A DNA stretch of 51,481 bases, taken from Candidatus Methanimicrococcus labiotermitis (GTDB lineage: Archaea; Halobacteriota; Methanosarcinia; Methanosarcinales; Methanosarcinaceae). A program made the position numbers and the translations under genes. Where the stretch lies: assembly GCA_009784005.1 (NCBI GenBank), contig WRCE01000010.1, positions 1 to 51,481 on the forward strand. The letters are read 5' to 3'. Of the stretch, positions 28,937 through 37,690 are shown one piece after another (the stretch's first letter is position 1; the number at the start of each line of letters is the position of its first letter). The notes beneath the pieces were generated by a model. The model searched no databases and was not told the origin of the DNA. It saw only the letters and a program-made list of their open reading frames with translations.

Positions 28937-30762
28937 TATTTCACCTCGAAGATGGCATCAAACGGACATATTTGCGCGCAAACGCCGCAACCGATACATT
29001 GTGAATTGATAAACGAAACGGCCGTTTTCTTATCAAATTCCGTCGCGGGACAGCCGAAGTTGATACATTTGCGGCAGCCTTTACACTTCGCGGCGGTAAC
29101 GGCGAACGGATTTTTCTTAACGCCGGTTTTCTTGGCGACAAGCGCGCAAGCCTGATTGACGATGACAACGGAAACGCCGTCAAAGTTTTTAGCGTCGCGG
29201 AAAGCGACTTTCAAAGCTTCGTAATCGTAAGCGTCAACCTCACGGACGAACTTTGCGCCGGAAGCGGTACAAACATCGGCCATCGAAACCGGAATCGATT
29301 CAATACCGACAGCGGTGTGTCCCGAGCTTGGGTTCGGCTGGTGGCCGGTCATTGCCGTGACGCGGTTGTCAAGAATGGCGACCGTCATTTTGGCATTGTT
29401 GTAAACGGCATTCATAAGCGAGTTAATGCCTGTGTGAAGGAAAGTCGAGTCGCCGATGGTACAGCAGACAGGATTCTTTTCACCGGAATGCGCAATGCCT
29501 GACGCCATACTGACGCTGGCGCCCATACAAATCGTCGTGTCAACGGCGCCGACGTGGATACCCAGCGTGTAACAACCGATGTCGCTTGGGAAAATCGCGT
29601 TTTTGCCGAAAACGTCTTTAATCACTTGGAAAGCCGAGCGGTGAGAACAGCCGACACAAAGCGCGGGCGGGCGCGGCGGGAGGACAATGTCCGTGATTTC
29701 CGGCGGGAGCGCCGCGGGGGGCGCCGCTTGTTCAACGGCCGAGGCGGCACAGTTGTCTTTAAAGGTTTCAACCATGGCGCGGCGGCAGATATCAAAGTTC
29801 AGTTCGCCGATTCGCGGAACTGTGTTTTTGCCGATGATGAGCGTAGGCGACTGAATCCGCTGAGCGACAATGCGAACGTGTTCTTCAACGAACGGTTCCA
29901 ATTCTTCAATAATCAAAACTTTGTCACAGCTTTTCAGCATCTCTGTGATTAAATTTTCCGGCATCGGATAAGCGGTAATTTTAAGGAACGAAGCTTGAAT
30001 GCCGAGCGCGTGAAGCGCTTCTTTCGCGTAGACGGACGCAATGCCGGATGAAATAACGCCGATACGGGAACCTTCGCATTTTTCCAAAACGTTCCACTGT
30101 GATTTTTCAAGCGTTTCCATCATTTCCTGTTGTCTGCCGAGAACAATGCTGTGTCTGCCGCGAGCGAAGTTCGGCATCATCACCATGCTGCTCGGGTCTT
30201 TTTTGAAGTTGGCGGCGTTTACACTCGGTTTCAGCTCGCCGGTCTCAACACTGGATTTGCCGTGGCTGATACGGGTCGTTGACCTGACAATGACGGCTGT
30301 TTCAAACCGTTCGGAAAAGTCAAAAGCGAACGAAATAACATCCTTGGCGTCCTGAATTGTTGCCGGGTCAAAGCACGGAACTTGAGCAAACTGCGCGTAA
30401 CGGCGGGTGTCTTGCTCGTTTTGAGAGGAATGTAAAGACGGGTCGTCGGCAACCAGCAGGACCAATCCGCCCTTTGTGCCGGAGTAACTGACCGTCATGA
30501 GTGGGTCAGAAGCGACGTTCAGGCCGACGTGTTTCATGGTCGCGAACGCGCGAACGCCCGTGAAGGCGGCGCCGATTGCGACTTCAACCGCGACTTTTTC
30601 GTTGACAGACCATTCCACATAAAAGCCGAGGTCTTTTTTCGCCCTTAAATTGTCGATTATTTCGGAAGACGGCGTTCCCGGATAGCCGGAAACAACGGCG
30701 ACACCGGACTCCATAACGCCGCGGGCTATGGCGACGTTTCCAAGCATGTACTCTTTTGTCAT
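28936..30762 (-). CDS. iorA: Indolepyruvate:ferredoxin oxidoreductase, alpha subunit
   Basis: The large subunit of the aryl pyruvate oxidoreductase, 608 residues. The N-terminal pyrimidine-binding domain begins with GVAVVSGYPGTPSSEI. The TPP-binding domain is seen in LCVGCSHRSAF, GDSTFLHTGINSLMNAVYNNAKMTVAILDN and MTGHQPNPSSG. Residues 560-608 form a ferredoxin module with CKGCRKC-N4-CP and CIGCGVCAQICP, able to hold two 4Fe-4S clusters; the first cluster motif is shorter than usual, as is known for this family. GGAG precedes ATG 30762. The upstream region carries five TCATGA hexamers. Confidence 0.96.
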   Translation of the reverse strand: MTKEYMLGNVAIARGVMESGVAVVSGYPGTPSSEIIDNLRAKKDLGFYVEWSVNEKVAVEVAIGAAFTGVRAFATMKHVGLNVASDPLMTVSYSGTKGGLVLLVADDPSLHSSQNEQDTRRYAQFAQVPCFDPATIQDAKDVISFAFDFSERFETAVIVRSTTRISHGKSSVETGELKPSVNAANFKKDPSSMVMMPNFARGRHSIVLGRQQEMMETLEKSQWNVLEKCEGSRIGVISSGIASVYAKEALHALGIQASFLKITAYPMPENLITEMLKSCDKVLIIEELEPFVEEHVRIVAQRIQSPTLIIGKNTVPRIGELNFDICRRAMVETFKDNCAASAVEQAAPPAALPPEITDIVLPPRPPALCVGCSHRSAFQVIKDVFGKNAIFPSDIGCYTLGIHVGAVDTTICMGASVSMASGIAHSGEKNPVCCTIGDSTFLHTGINSLMNAVYNNAKMTVAILDNRVTAMTGHQPNPSSGHTAVGIESIPVSMADVCTASGAKFVREVDAYDYEALKVAFRDAKNFDGVSVVIVNQACALVAKKTGVKKNPFAVTAAKCKGCRKCINFGCPATEFDKKTAVSFINSQCIGCGVCAQICPFDAIFEVK

Positions 30763-31185
30763 AGAAAACTCCGATTGTTTATGATTGTTTATTTTTACAA
30801 AAATCTGAATTATTTACAAAAATCTGAAAAATCAAAGTCATGAATGTCATCAAAATCATGAGTGGCATTTAAATCATGAAAGTCAAACAAAAGTCAAACA
30901 AAAATCATGACGTCAGAATTAAGGTCATGATATAACGATGAATTAAAAAAAGCTTTTGATAAAATTAATCAATCACCTGTCTATCAATGACAAATCCAAA
31001 TACGTTTGAAGAGCGTTTTTCTTTCAAAAGAAGCTCAAAAGAGATACAAAGAGAAAGAGAAAGAGAAGGAGGCACAAAGAGACGCAAAGAGACGCAAGAG
31101 ATCAAAGAGAAAGAGGCACAAAGAGGTCAAAGAGAAAGAGGCACAAAGAGACACAAGAGGTCAAAGAGAAGAGGCACAAAGAGGT
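30763..31185. other. Spacer with TCATGA hexamers and a purine-rich tandem repeat
   Basis: TCATGA occurs at 30838, 30856, 30874, 30905 and 30925 upstream of iorA. From about 31035 to 31190 a purine-rich repeat of AAAGAGGCACAAAGAGAC type continues up to the ubiA stop. It creates long Lys/Arg/Glu open frames on the plus strand that I do not accept as genes. Confidence 0.6.
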
Positions 31186-32064
31186 TCAAAAAAACTCAAA
31201 AAGACCCGCGATAAATGCCGCCAGCGCCATGAACATCGCGATTTTGAAAAATTTGGATGACATCGCGTAATTTTTCTTTCCCAACAAAACATAAATTGCA
31301 TACAGGAAACAGAAAATGCCGAGGATGAGGACAATAAAATACGTTTTTGTCATGATTCCCATAAAATAAGGCAGCGGGCTGAGGATGACTGCCAAAAAAC
31401 CAAACGCCGCCGCCAAATAAGAGGCGGGTTTTTCGCCGTATTTGATCGGAAACGTCACCGCGCCGTCTTCGGCGTCTCCTTTAATGTCTTCGATGTCTTT
31501 GACGATTTCGCGGGCGGCCGTTGCCAAAAATGCCAAAAGCGCCAGCGGCAGCATAACGACAATACCGTCAACGCCGAAGAAAGAGGCGCCGAACAAAAAA
31601 GTCGAGCCGGTCAAATAAGCAATCGACAGATTGCCGAGGAGGATTGTTCGTTTCAATGTCTTTGCATACCAAATCAAAATGGAAATATTAATGAATCCGA
31701 TAATACCGGAAACCGGATGAATCAGAAAAGCGATAAAAAACGCGGCGACAAAGCAGACGATTGCCAAATAAACGGCCGTTTTCATGGAAATCCTTCCCGA
31801 AGGAAGCGGCCGATTGGGCTTATTGACGCGGTCAATATTGATGTCATAATAGTCATTCAGCATATTGCCGGCGCCCGTCGCTAAAAAGACCATCGAGAAA
31901 ATAAAAACCATATGATAAACATTATAAAACAAATCGGCGCCCATCGAATAATTAAGAAGAGACGCCGCAATCAAGGCGCCGGCGACGGATGACACGCCCG
32001 CCATAATACAATTTTTGTATCTCATAAATTCGAGACAAACAGAAATCTTTTGAAAGAGATTCAT
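31186..32064 (-). CDS. UbiA prenyltransferase, probable digeranylgeranylglyceryl phosphate synthase
   Basis: A 292-residue integral membrane enzyme, with about eight to nine hydrophobic helices. The first Asp-rich motif is NDYYDINIDRVNKPNRPLPS (residues 70-89) and the second is DIEDIKGDAEDGAVTFPIKY. In archaea this branch attaches the second geranylgeranyl chain to form the ether-lipid core. The N-terminus LEFMRYKNCIMAGVSSVAGA fits that group. The last 15 codons run into the purine-rich repeat but keep a membrane-like sequence (AAFIAGLFEFF). A menaquinone-type UbiA would be the alternative, but methanogens do not make that quinone. Confidence 0.85.
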   Translation of the reverse strand: MNLFQKISVCLEFMRYKNCIMAGVSSVAGALIAASLLNYSMGADLFYNVYHMVFIFSMVFLATGAGNMLNDYYDINIDRVNKPNRPLPSGRISMKTAVYLAIVCFVAAFFIAFLIHPVSGIIGFINISILIWYAKTLKRTILLGNLSIAYLTGSTFLFGASFFGVDGIVVMLPLALLAFLATAAREIVKDIEDIKGDAEDGAVTFPIKYGEKPASYLAAAFGFLAVILSPLPYFMGIMTKTYFIVLILGIFCFLYAIYVLLGKKNYAMSSKFFKIAMFMALAAFIAGLFEFF

Positions 32065-32199
32065 TATTTTTCATCCGCGTTGATTGATCGATGGCCGTGC
32101 GCCGGTTTATAGCTTGCCGGCATTCATTTGCCTTCATTAATTGGAGTGTAGTAATTATTGCAACTTATTCATCTTATAATTCTAATAACTATACAACCT

Positions 32200-32296
32200 A
32201 TCGGTTTACCCAACTTGTCGGTTTACCCAACTTATCGGTTTACCCAACTTATCGGTTTACCCAACTTATCGGTTTACCCAACTTATCGGTTTGTCA
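32200..32296. repeat. 17-bp tandem repeat
   Basis: CGGTTTACCCAACTTAT recurs about six times with few changes, between the ubiA start and the nadA stop. Confidence 0.9.
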
Positions 32297-32343
32297 TTAC
32301 AACCCATCATCTTATAACTAATCGATTTACGGCCCTCTTGCAC

Positions 32344-33258
32344 TTATTTCGGAACGGCCGCCAACATTCTGTCAAGAGACTTTTTCGCTTTGACGCGAAC
32401 ATTTTCGGGAACGGCGATAACGGCAGTCTCTGTTTCAAGCGCCCTCAAAATAGAAGGCAGCGTCGCCATTTTCATGTTGGCGCAGTAAGCGTATTCGGAC
32501 ACAGGATAAAAAGACTTTTCCGGGCTGTCTTTTTGAAGTTTGTGAATCATTTCCCGCTCGGTGCCGATAATAAATTCTTTTTTATCGGAAGCCGCCGCGT
32601 ATTTGATAATACCCGACGTGCTGAAAATACCGTCAGCCAGCTTCAAAACCTCAGGCCTGCATTCGGGGTGCGCCAGAAAAACGGCATTCGGATGTTTCTC
32701 TTTCGCGGCAGACACATCCGCTTCCGTAATCAGCTGATGAATCGGGCAATAACCGTCCCAAAGATGTATTTTCTTATCCGTTTTTGAAGCGATATAACTG
32801 CCCAAATTCTTATCGGGAATGAACAGAATTTCATTTTCGGGAATGGAAGCAATGACTTCACCGGCGTTGGCCGATGTGCAGCACACGTCAGACTTGGCTT
32901 TCACTTCCGCCGAACTGTTAACGTAGCAAACAACCGCAGCGCCCGGATACTTCTTCTTCGCCTTTTCCAGTTCCTTTACCGTAACCATGTCGGCCATCGG
33001 GCACCCGGCATCAAGGTCGGGCAAAAGGATTTTTTTTTGAGGGGATAAAATGGAGGCGCTTTCCGCCATAAAGCGAACGCCTGCAAAAACAATAATATCG
33101 GCGTCCAAATCAACAGCGGCCCGGCTGAGCGCGAAAGAGTCGCCGACAAAATCCGCGATATCCTGAACCTCGGCGCGGGCATAATTGTGCGCCAAAATGA
33201 CGGCGTTTTTCTCCTTTTTCAATTCGGAGATGCGCCGGATAATTTGTTCCTTATTCAT
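32344..33258 (-). CDS. nadA: Quinolinate synthase
   Basis: NadA condenses iminoaspartate with dihydroxyacetone phosphate to quinolinate using a 4Fe-4S cluster. It has 304 residues, the standard archaeal length. VILAHNYARAEVQDIADFVGDS, FAGVRFMAESASIL, the cluster cysteines in VVCYVNSSAEVK, HPECRPEV and EYAYCANMKMATL, and FSTSGIIKYA mark the three repeated domains. It works with NadX (34151-34966) and NadC (36589-37413) in this same region to give NaMN from aspartate. Confidence 0.97.
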   Translation of the reverse strand: MNKEQIIRRISELKKEKNAVILAHNYARAEVQDIADFVGDSFALSRAAVDLDADIIVFAGVRFMAESASILSPQKKILLPDLDAGCPMADMVTVKELEKAKKKYPGAAVVCYVNSSAEVKAKSDVCCTSANAGEVIASIPENEILFIPDKNLGSYIASKTDKKIHLWDGYCPIHQLITEADVSAAKEKHPNAVFLAHPECRPEVLKLADGIFSTSGIIKYAAASDKKEFIIGTEREMIHKLQKDSPEKSFYPVSEYAYCANMKMATLPSILRALETETAVIAVPENVRVKAKKSLDRMLAAVPK

Positions 33259-33464
33259 AAAATCACAACATATTGAAAAGCAAGATTATTCGAGTGGTAT
33301 TCTATAAAAAATGCTCGCTGAAAAATAGTCACCGGCGATGTTTTCAAAAAATCGTATATCTGAATAACGGAATTAAAAGAATAAAAAGGAAAATGGGAAT
33401 TGTGAGTTATTTAATACATTTTAATACAGCAAACGAATACAGCAAACCGTTACACAAAAACGAT

Positions 33465-34049
33465 TTACAGCGTTCGCCCGGCTTCAAATGTGGTTTTCAG
33501 GTGCTTATCCCAATTTGCCGTTCGTGCTTCCATGTCAAACTTTGTCGTTGAATCCAAAACGATAAACTCTTTTTCCTTAACTCTGTCAAATAACCTATCG
33601 CCGAGCATAACTGTTTTCATGCTGTCGTAATGCCCATATTCCTTCAAATTCTGAACAGAGTGGCCGGCAACACAAATGACTAAACCTTTTTCAAGCTGTT
33701 TCATGGTTCGGGAACCGTAAGCAAACCCGTATGTCCAAACCCTGTCAAACCAACCGACTAATTTTGCGGGGGCTTCGGTCCAAAAGACGGGATAAATAAA
33801 CACAATGGCGTCACAATCATTGATTTTCTTTTGTTCAACGAGCACGTCATCCGGCAAGGGCAAGTCGGCTCTGTAATTTGACTCACGCATATATTCGGAT
33901 TCGCTCATGTCTGAACAAAAACCCATTTTGTATAAATCCGATATGACATACGAATGACCGGCGGCTATTAAACCGCTGATGAAACTGTCTTTGACATGAC
34001 GGGTAAAAGAGTCGTCGCTTGGGTGTGCGTATACGATAAATACCTTCAT
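33465..34049 (-). CDS. Flavodoxin-fold NAD(P)H oxidoreductase
   Basis: A 194-residue protein of the NAD(P)H:quinone oxidoreductase/flavodoxin-like family that binds FMN or FAD. MKVFIVYAHPSDDSFTRHV at the start is the classic beginning, and CDAIVFIYPVFWTEAPAKLVGWFDRVWTYGFAYG the flavin and dimer-interface segment. The annotated start is ATG 34049, preceded by AGAGGGC; a longer frame upstream would run through an imperfect ACTATTCGCAATTGT repeat and is not convincing. Lies between nadX and nadA on the same strand; a role in NAD metabolism is possible but unproven. Confidence 0.88.
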   Translation of the reverse strand: MKVFIVYAHPSDDSFTRHVKDSFISGLIAAGHSYVISDLYKMGFCSDMSESEYMRESNYRADLPLPDDVLVEQKKINDCDAIVFIYPVFWTEAPAKLVGWFDRVWTYGFAYGSRTMKQLEKGLVICVAGHSVQNLKEYGHYDSMKTVMLGDRLFDRVKEKEFIVLDSTTKFDMEARTANWDKHLKTTFEAGRTL

Positions 34050-34150
34050 TGGTTTGCCCTCTTTTCTCTCTTTTCTTTTTATGTAAACTGAATACGCAAT
34101 TGTACTATTCGCAATTGTACTATTCGCAATTGCCCTAATCCAAAACAAAA

Positions 34151-34966
34151 TCAAACCCCGATTTGAATCGGATCCGTAATTTTCTTCAAAGCCGAAATAA
34201 CAGACAGCGCCGCCAAATAACTTGTTTTCGGATTCTGGGGAGACGGTTGATTTTCAATCGTCATTTTCATGTGCCCGAAATCGCCAAAAGCCTCAAGCTC
34301 GTGGATGTTTTCGGAAATCGTCGGGTCGGCGATGATTCGAACCACCGTTTGATCAAACCCGACACCGCATAAACTGACCGTGGCGCAAACATTCACATTT
34401 TTTGGAAAGCCCACAACGGCATCGGCGGCCTTTCCTTCAAAAATCAACACCGGTTCCTTAATGTTTGCCAAATCAATGTTGTTTTCAATCAGATAAGGAG
34501 AGCCCGCGAGTCCCGAGAGCGGTTTTCTCGTGGTCACCGAAACGAAAGACAAATTCGCGGCAGCGGCCGCCTTCAGCCCGTCCGTTCCGGCAATGGCGCC
34601 CGAAGGAATGTAAATTTTTGAATGATTCGCCGCCGCCTCTTTTTGAAGAGCCGAACGGAAATCGGGGTTTTGGAGCGCGCCGACACTTAAAATCATCATG
34701 TCCTTTCCTTTTTGAACGGCGGGCAGCGCGTACTTCAAAACGGCTTCTTGAGACGCGCATTCCACGATTAAATCGCATTTGGCGATCAATTCTTCCGGCG
34801 CGCATTTTTCGGGAGAGGCGGATTTGAGGCTTGCCAGTATCGCGTCCATTTTCTCTTCCGAATTGTCAAAAATTCCGAAAAGAGCGGCTTTGACGTCGCC
34901 GGAATCAATCGCCGTACAGACCTGAGAGCCGATGAAACCGCATCCGATAACGCCTATTTTAATCAT
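34151..34966 (-). CDS. nadX: L-aspartate dehydrogenase
   Basis: Oxidises aspartate to iminoaspartate with NAD(P), the oxygen-independent first step of NAD synthesis used in place of NadB. It has 271 residues from ATG 34966. The Rossmann motif is IGVIGCGFIGSQVC (residues 3-16). VECASQEAVLKYALP, IYIPSGAIAGTDGLKAAA and DPTISENIHELEAFGDFGHM are family blocks, with His in the last being in the active site. A frame extending 37 codons further upstream lacks the family pattern, so I place the start at MIKIG. It is transcribed toward the flavodoxin gene and nadA. Confidence 0.93.
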   Translation of the reverse strand: MIKIGVIGCGFIGSQVCTAIDSGDVKAALFGIFDNSEEKMDAILASLKSASPEKCAPEELIAKCDLIVECASQEAVLKYALPAVQKGKDMMILSVGALQNPDFRSALQKEAAANHSKIYIPSGAIAGTDGLKAAAAANLSFVSVTTRKPLSGLAGSPYLIENNIDLANIKEPVLIFEGKAADAVVGFPKNVNVCATVSLCGVGFDQTVVRIIADPTISENIHELEAFGDFGHMKMTIENQPSPQNPKTSYLAALSVISALKKITDPIQIGV

Positions 34967-34984
34967 TTGCACAGAACCCCGAAA

Positions 34985-35175
34985 TTGAATTAAAATGAAT
35001 AAAGCTGTAAAGAATGAGGGTTCTTTGTTGTTCGTATTTTTATGTCTTTTGCTTTTCAGACCGGCGGATTTAGGCAATAAAAACAGAAAATAACAGAAAA
35101 AAGAGAAAAAGCAAAGAAAATAAAAGAAAAAAGAGAAAAAGCAAAGAAAGTGAAAGAAAAAGGAAAAAATCGCGG
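34985..35175. repeat. Purine-rich tandem repeat
   Basis: AAAAGAGAAAAAGCAAAGAAA-type units recur from about 35090 to 35165 in the spacer after the small gene at 35185. The rest of the spacer is nadX leader sequence. Confidence 0.6.
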
Positions 35176-35184
35176 TAATAACGA

Positions 35185-35376
35185 TTAACTGATATTATTA
35201 AAAATCGTTTTGTATTTATATCTTTCATTGACGGGCAACAGTATTTTGCGAGTGCCCGGCGTTATTTGATATTTTTCGATGATGGCATCCAACTCATGCA
35301 CACGCTTCATAAATTCAGCATCTTTTGCCTTTTTTTCTAATTCGTCCTTCCGACGTTGTTCTATCGTTCCATTCAT
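35185..35376 (-). CDS. Small protein coupled to the Clp-fold protease
   Basis: A 63-residue protein, rich in charged residues, with a likely N-terminal helix (TIEQRRKDELEKKAKDAEFM) and a basic C-terminus. I do not recognise it. Its ATG lies at the stop codon of the protease gene upstream (both at 35376-35378), so the two are translationally coupled and probably act together, for example as adaptor, inhibitor or substrate. No signal peptide or membrane segment. Confidence 0.65.
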   Translation of the reverse strand: MNGTIEQRRKDELEKKAKDAEFMKRVHELDAIIEKYQITPGTRKILLPVNERYKYKTIFNNIS

Positions 35377-36245
35377 TAGAAAAACCTCCGTGTATGAACA
35401 TACGCTAAGCTATTATTTATAGAATTCTTTTTGATGTAGTCTTCAAGCGGGTAATAATAATCGCATATCAATTTCGTCAATGAACCATTGCCTGAATAAT
35501 CATTGATTTGGATACCCATTTCTTCTAAAGTTTTTATGTTTATGGGCCGGCCGTGAGAATACCATTCTGTACCTCCCAGCCTATCTGCAATTGTTTGCGC
35601 CCTGTTTTTTTTGTATTCATCGGTAACAGGCAACCCGGAAGCCGATCTGGTAACCCAATTTTTGAACTTGTATTTAATTAAAAATTTCAACAAAAGATTT
35701 TTTGTATGTTCGACGGCTCTCTCAAGCTCTTTTAATTCCCCCAAATTAAAGTCACGCAATATCGTAAATTCGATGGGAGTGATTGAACCATCCGCTGATT
35801 TTTGAATTAAATCAGATACTTTTTCAAGATATGATAAAGCTGAGACCCACCTTCCGTCTTTGTTCAGTATTTGGGGGTCAATGGGTCCCAAAACACTAAA
35901 GTAATTCATGTAAATTTCATTCCCGCTCATACAAAACAAAGTCCCTGCGCTGTATGCGTAATCCGGAATAAGAAATGTCACCTTATCATAAAAATGCCTG
36001 ATAATGTTAACAATCCTTTCTACCGCGCCGATTGACCCGCCGGTGGTCGTTAAAATAAAAACTAAACTTCGGTGTTCACCTTCTTGCGCCAGTTCAGCAA
36101 TTATTTTAGATAAAGCGAAAGAGCTGTCTTCGTTTATTTGTCCGTAATAAGAGATACAATCGGCATCGAAATAATTTTCAATATTTTTCAGCCGGTCCGT
36201 TAAAACCGTTTTAGTTAATCCATGAGCGTCATTTAGTATTACCAT
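35376..36245 (-). CDS. SDH-family Clp-fold serine proteinase
   Basis: A 289-residue protein of the serine-dehydrogenase-proteinase (SDH, PF01972-like) family, related to SppA and ClpP. LVFILTTTGGSIGAVERIV (61-79) forms the oxyanion-side motif. DYAYSAGTLFCMSG holds the likely nucleophile Ser99. YFSVLGPIDPQ (115-125) is highly characteristic of the family. No transmembrane helix is evident, so it is probably cytosolic. The C-terminal 160 residues form a helical region (LGELKELERAVEHTKNLLLK) and a part with HGRPINIKTLEEMGIQI. It is lower in G+C than neighbouring genes and interrupts the NAD cluster, which suggests acquisition. Targets are unknown. Confidence 0.82.
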   Translation of the reverse strand: MVILNDAHGLTKTVLTDRLKNIENYFDADCISYYGQINEDSSFALSKIIAELAQEGEHRSLVFILTTTGGSIGAVERIVNIIRHFYDKVTFLIPDYAYSAGTLFCMSGNEIYMNYFSVLGPIDPQILNKDGRWVSALSYLEKVSDLIQKSADGSITPIEFTILRDFNLGELKELERAVEHTKNLLLKFLIKYKFKNWVTRSASGLPVTDEYKKNRAQTIADRLGGTEWYSHGRPINIKTLEEMGIQINDYSGNGSLTKLICDYYYPLEDYIKKNSINNSLAYVHTRRFF

Positions 36246-36588
36246 GCCCGACTGTTTGTGTTTAATTAGTTAAACGTTTCGATTTTTTTTTGAATAGGTC
36301 TTCCGATTGTATTTTATTTCAATTTATTTCAATTTATTTCAGTTTATTCAATTTATTTCAGTTTATTCAATTTTCAGTTTATTCAATTTTTAGTTTATTT
36401 CAATTTGTTTTTGCGGGCGATTCATTCTCCGCGTCACACAGTAATATTGTTTACATCCTTCATTTTTTTATAAAACCCTGTGCCGACTAAAAAATATTTA
36501 ATTAATAATCGGATGTAGTTATCAGTGTTAAAAAATACCAAAAAAAACAAAGATTTCCGAAAAGATGCAGAAGAAGGAGCAGAAGACA
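36246..36588. other. Spacer with TTTATTTCAATT-like repeats
   Basis: A T-rich repeat of TTATTTCAATT/TTATTCAATTT occupies 36313-36410. AATATTTAATTAATAATC near 36492-36509 could be the nadC promoter. No gene seen. Confidence 0.5.
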
Positions 36589-37413
36589 ATGATATTAATA
36601 AAAGAAATCGAGAATTTTCTTGAAGAAGATTTAAGAGATGAAGATGTCTCCTGCACGCTCGCCGACGACAAAGATGTTCGCGCGGTCATTTTTGTGAAGG
36701 AAAACTGTGTTGTTTCGGGAACTGAAATCGCCGCGGCAATACTGAATTACTTGGGAATCTCTTATGAACAAAAGAAAGCGGCCGGAGAGACCGCCGCCGC
36801 AGGCGATGTCCTTTTTGAGCTGAACGGGAATTTTACCGCCGTTTTGCGCGCGGAAAGGACTGTCCTTAACTTTTTATCCCGATTGTCCGGCATTGCGACC
36901 AACACGCGCGAATATGTGACAATTGTCGGCGGAGAGACGCCACGGATTGCCGCCACGCGAAAGACGACGCCCGGAATCCGAAAATATGAGAAAAAGGCCG
37001 TTTTGGACGGCGGCGGAGACCCGCACCGCCAAAATTTATCGGATACGGTCATGATCAAAGACAATCATATCGAAGTCATGGGAATGGAAAGAGCGTTCGC
37101 GAAAGCAAAACATCAAACCTCTTTTACCAAAAAAATAGAAATCGAAGCCGACACCAAAGAACAGGCGCTTGAGGCGGCGAAATTGGGCGCCGATATTATT
37201 CTTTTAGACAATATGTCTCCCGATATGATTATGGAAACCGTCAAGCTCTTAGAGGAACATAAACTTCGGGATAAAGTTTTATTGGAAGCCTCAGGCGGCA
37301 TTCAAAAAGAAAATTTAAAGGCGTATGCCGCGACGGGTGTCGATGTTATTTCCCTCAGCGCCGTGACGAACGCGGCGAAATGGATAGACATCAGCTTAGA
37401 CATTGTAAAATAA
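36589..37413 (+). CDS. nadC: Quinolinate phosphoribosyltransferase (nicotinate-nucleotide pyrophosphorylase)
   Basis: NadC turns quinolinate and PRPP into NaMN, CO2 and pyrophosphate, completing the de novo route with NadX and NadA. It has 274 residues from ATG 36589. RAERTVLNFLSRLSGIAT, ATRKTTPGIRKYEKKAVLDG and HRQNLSDTVMIKDNHIEVMG are the substrate-binding segments. IEIEADTKEQALEAAKLGAD and LLEASGGIQKENLKAYAATG complete the barrel. I chose ATG 36589 because GGAG lies about 12 nt before it; an upstream ATG at 36565 would add eight charged residues. Confidence 0.96.
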   Translation: MILIKEIENFLEEDLRDEDVSCTLADDKDVRAVIFVKENCVVSGTEIAAAILNYLGISYEQKKAAGETAAAGDVLFELNGNFTAVLRAERTVLNFLSRLSGIATNTREYVTIVGGETPRIAATRKTTPGIRKYEKKAVLDGGGDPHRQNLSDTVMIKDNHIEVMGMERAFAKAKHQTSFTKKIEIEADTKEQALEAAKLGADIILLDNMSPDMIMETVKLLEEHKLRDKVLLEASGGIQKENLKAYAATGVDVISLSAVTNAAKWIDISLDIVK

Positions 37414-37690
37414 TCCGGATGGCAAAGTGCAGGATGGCAAAGTGAACAGGATTTCAAATTAAATTCCGAAATGAACCGGACCGGTAATGAAAACTGTAAT
37501 GAAAAAGGAATGAAAACTGTACTGACCGCTGTAATGAAATAAGATTAAATACAGAAATTAAGCTATAGAGTTACAATTTTTAAAATCCAAACGATTAAAT
37601 AAATAAAAATCAATTGAGCGTATACAATTATTTTATTAAATAACCCGTGTCAAAACGAAAAAGAAAAACATGTTGCAGAGGGGAAATGAT
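37414..37690. other. Spacer before the surface protein
   Basis: Short repeats GGATGGCAAAGTG and GAAAACTGTAATGAAAAAGG, then AT-rich sequence. No gene and no clear promoter assigned. Confidence 0.4.

Noticed and set aside
31006-31260. Lys/Arg/Glu-rich plus-strand frames
   Set aside because: They translate the purine-rich tandem repeat after ubiA and have no ribosome binding site or family.
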